A DNA stretch of 64,000 bases, taken from assembly GCF_000013645.1 (NCBI RefSeq), contig NC_007951.1, positions 1,736,001 to 1,800,000 on the forward strand, written 5' to 3'. Below are positions 63,801 to 64,000 of this stretch, piece by piece. This stretch comes from Paraburkholderia xenovorans LB400. Lineage in GTDB: Bacteria > Pseudomonadota > Gammaproteobacteria > Burkholderiales > Burkholderiaceae. The stretch's first letter is position 1, and every line of letters begins with the position of its first letter. Below the pieces are notes generated by a model. It was not told where the DNA came from. It saw only the letters and a list, made by a program, of their open reading frames with translations, and made no database searches. The translations under genes and the position numbers were made by a program.

Positions 63801-64000
63801 ACAGGACAAGTGATTTTCCGCTACGCCAAACCTACCGCACGCGACTATCTGTCGGCGTGGCTCGCGCATCTGGTGTATTGCGCCGCACGGCCGGACGGTC
63901 CGCGCCGCACCGTATGGCATGGCAGCGGCGAGAGCTTCGAGCTCACGCCGGTCGCCGCGCCGCTCGACGAACTGGCGCCGCTTGCCGCGTTGTTCAAGGC
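60849..64000 (+). CDS. recC: RecBCD gamma subunit RecC, partial
   Basis: 1050 residues before the window edge; the frame is open. RecC recognises Chi and holds the unwound strand in the RecBCD helicase-nuclease used for double-strand break repair. The start MLQLFYSNRYETLVGALLDDL at 60849 is typical; an in-frame ATG at 60831 is possible. Family features are GICANVNFGYLAQWLW, VHVCHSLSRQLEVLHDRLL, and VTFSSLTSLRGLPYRVVCLLGMDDG with ARADEFDLM, the inactive helicase-like part. Only about 70 C-terminal residues should be missing. recB and recD would be expected beyond the edge. Confidence 0.93.
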   Translation, partial: MLQLFYSNRYETLVGALLDDLAQAPSDPWTAQPVIVPSAAVRRRLELDIATRQGICANVNFGYLAQWLWAQIGGVIEVPKHSPFAPDRLVWRCYRLLGPGNDGDEALPWNASPRLRTYLDAADASMRYELARRVATVLDHYLTYRPEWLLQWQKGGSIFASGAADDSGPRLVGASEAAREDERWQAALWRVVLAEVAGNGQTAAAALPPAYRFLDEIGTLDLEAISNAQWPEAVSVFALPTMPPLHVALLRALSRWVDVRLYVMNPCREFWFDVVSEGRVQALDATGQLDYQEVGHPLLAEWGRQTQAQLHMLHELTESAASGETGDFTENPQPSWLAAVQNGILDLRKETDTDELPSEQGIEVHVCHSLSRQLEVLHDRLLGWFDEFDDLQPSDVLVAVSDLAAAGPLIDAVFGTTPPGDTRRIPYRITGLPPSQANPVARLLLDWLALPERSVGAPDLIEWLRVDAIAVRYGIDASSLEAAQEWLAAAGARRGLAPVEPTGEHVPIARHTLADALTRLYLGYAMPDGGEPVDAWLPVEGADGADAELLGRLSRFVDDIDSFAANCAVERTPAEWTQLLLDTLAQCFDGGVEFADSLAAVRDAIDKMGDAMQAGAQEIAMPAAVVRGALTEALDDPARGGVPWGSVTFSSLTSLRGLPYRVVCLLGMDDGVLPSLARADEFDLMAAFGKAGDRQRRDDERNLFLDLLLAARDRLFIAYTGRSIRDNAPLPPAALVDELLDHLAQVSAGEGASPAEVESARHAFIVDHPLQAFASDYFSPQSGLFSYDADRAELATLLAAPAHPAAAPFFDRPLPPEEPAPIAFDEFVRFWRHPARALLRDRLGIVLSDAQGELLDTEPFELDYAGRDALADRLLPVLLGADTDDNVIFERVRRVAAASPELPGGATGAVWRARELGALRQLADSVRREVASGVERLPFVLDIAPRWPENTEIAGPLFGPHDALLRQAAQTPLQLHGSLNLLTETGQVIFRYAKPTARDYLSAWLAHLVYCAARPDGPRRTVWHGSGESFELTPVAAPLDELAPLAALFK

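Overview
The window looks like chromosomal DNA of a Burkholderia sensu lato species, most likely Paraburkholderia. It is GC-rich. It carries a Burkholderia-type two-partner secretion/contact-dependent inhibition locus in the order toxin-immunity-lipoprotein-transporter (bcpAIOB), a DUF3331 protein, many AraC/LysR regulators, and RecC, FUSC, CrcB and Amt genes. No rRNA, tRNA, CRISPR array or intact insertion sequence was seen. The species assignment is inference from gene content.

Layout. 1-4960 (minus strand): an RND efflux pump (inner-membrane protein cut by the window edge, plus adaptor), an alpha/beta hydrolase whose nucleophile position is Asp, and a LysR regulator. 5012-6713: a ChaC-like gamma-glutamylcyclotransferase, a DUF3331 protein and a possible 42-residue peptide. 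7224-10330: a PAS-domain histidine kinase, a single-domain receiver and a convergent FixJ-type regulator. 10586-13417: an AraC regulator and a decayed zone where a broken flavin oxidoreductase meets the start of a Na+/H+ antiporter gene. 13418-17134: an AraC regulator convergent with a four-gene catabolic operon (cupin, SnoaL-like, two SDRs). 17542-20563: small envelope proteins and a phospholipase C-type phosphoesterase. 20886-25262: CrcB behind a fluoride riboswitch, an Amt transporter with a -24/-12 promoter, and an orphan CHASE3-type kinase. 25405-32077: a PfpI-like protein, a lipoprotein, an Rrf2 regulator and its probable target (same operator before both), an MscS channel, a cysteine-dioxygenase-like cupin and an Lrp regulator.

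32236-57502 is the centrepiece. A 3301-residue BcpA/CdiA exoprotein is followed by six further toxin modules. Each of the seven C-terminal toxins has its own small downstream gene, most of them overlapping or nearly so. After these come a lipoprotein and the outer-membrane transporter BcpB. Several extra modules start as truncated copies of bcpA repeats; others start exactly at the LYN/FNRQLHPDE boundary of the toxin domain. Three breakpoints carry a strong terminator hairpin followed by a remnant of an antisense SymE-like gene, which suggests repeated unequal recombination or cassette capture. Six of the seven proposed immunity proteins are predicted membrane proteins and one is an Imm33/DUF2185-like soluble protein beside an HNH nuclease. 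Most of the arsenal therefore probably acts on the inner membrane.

57672-64000: a small membrane protein, a large FUSC transporter with a low-complexity insert, and the start of recC.
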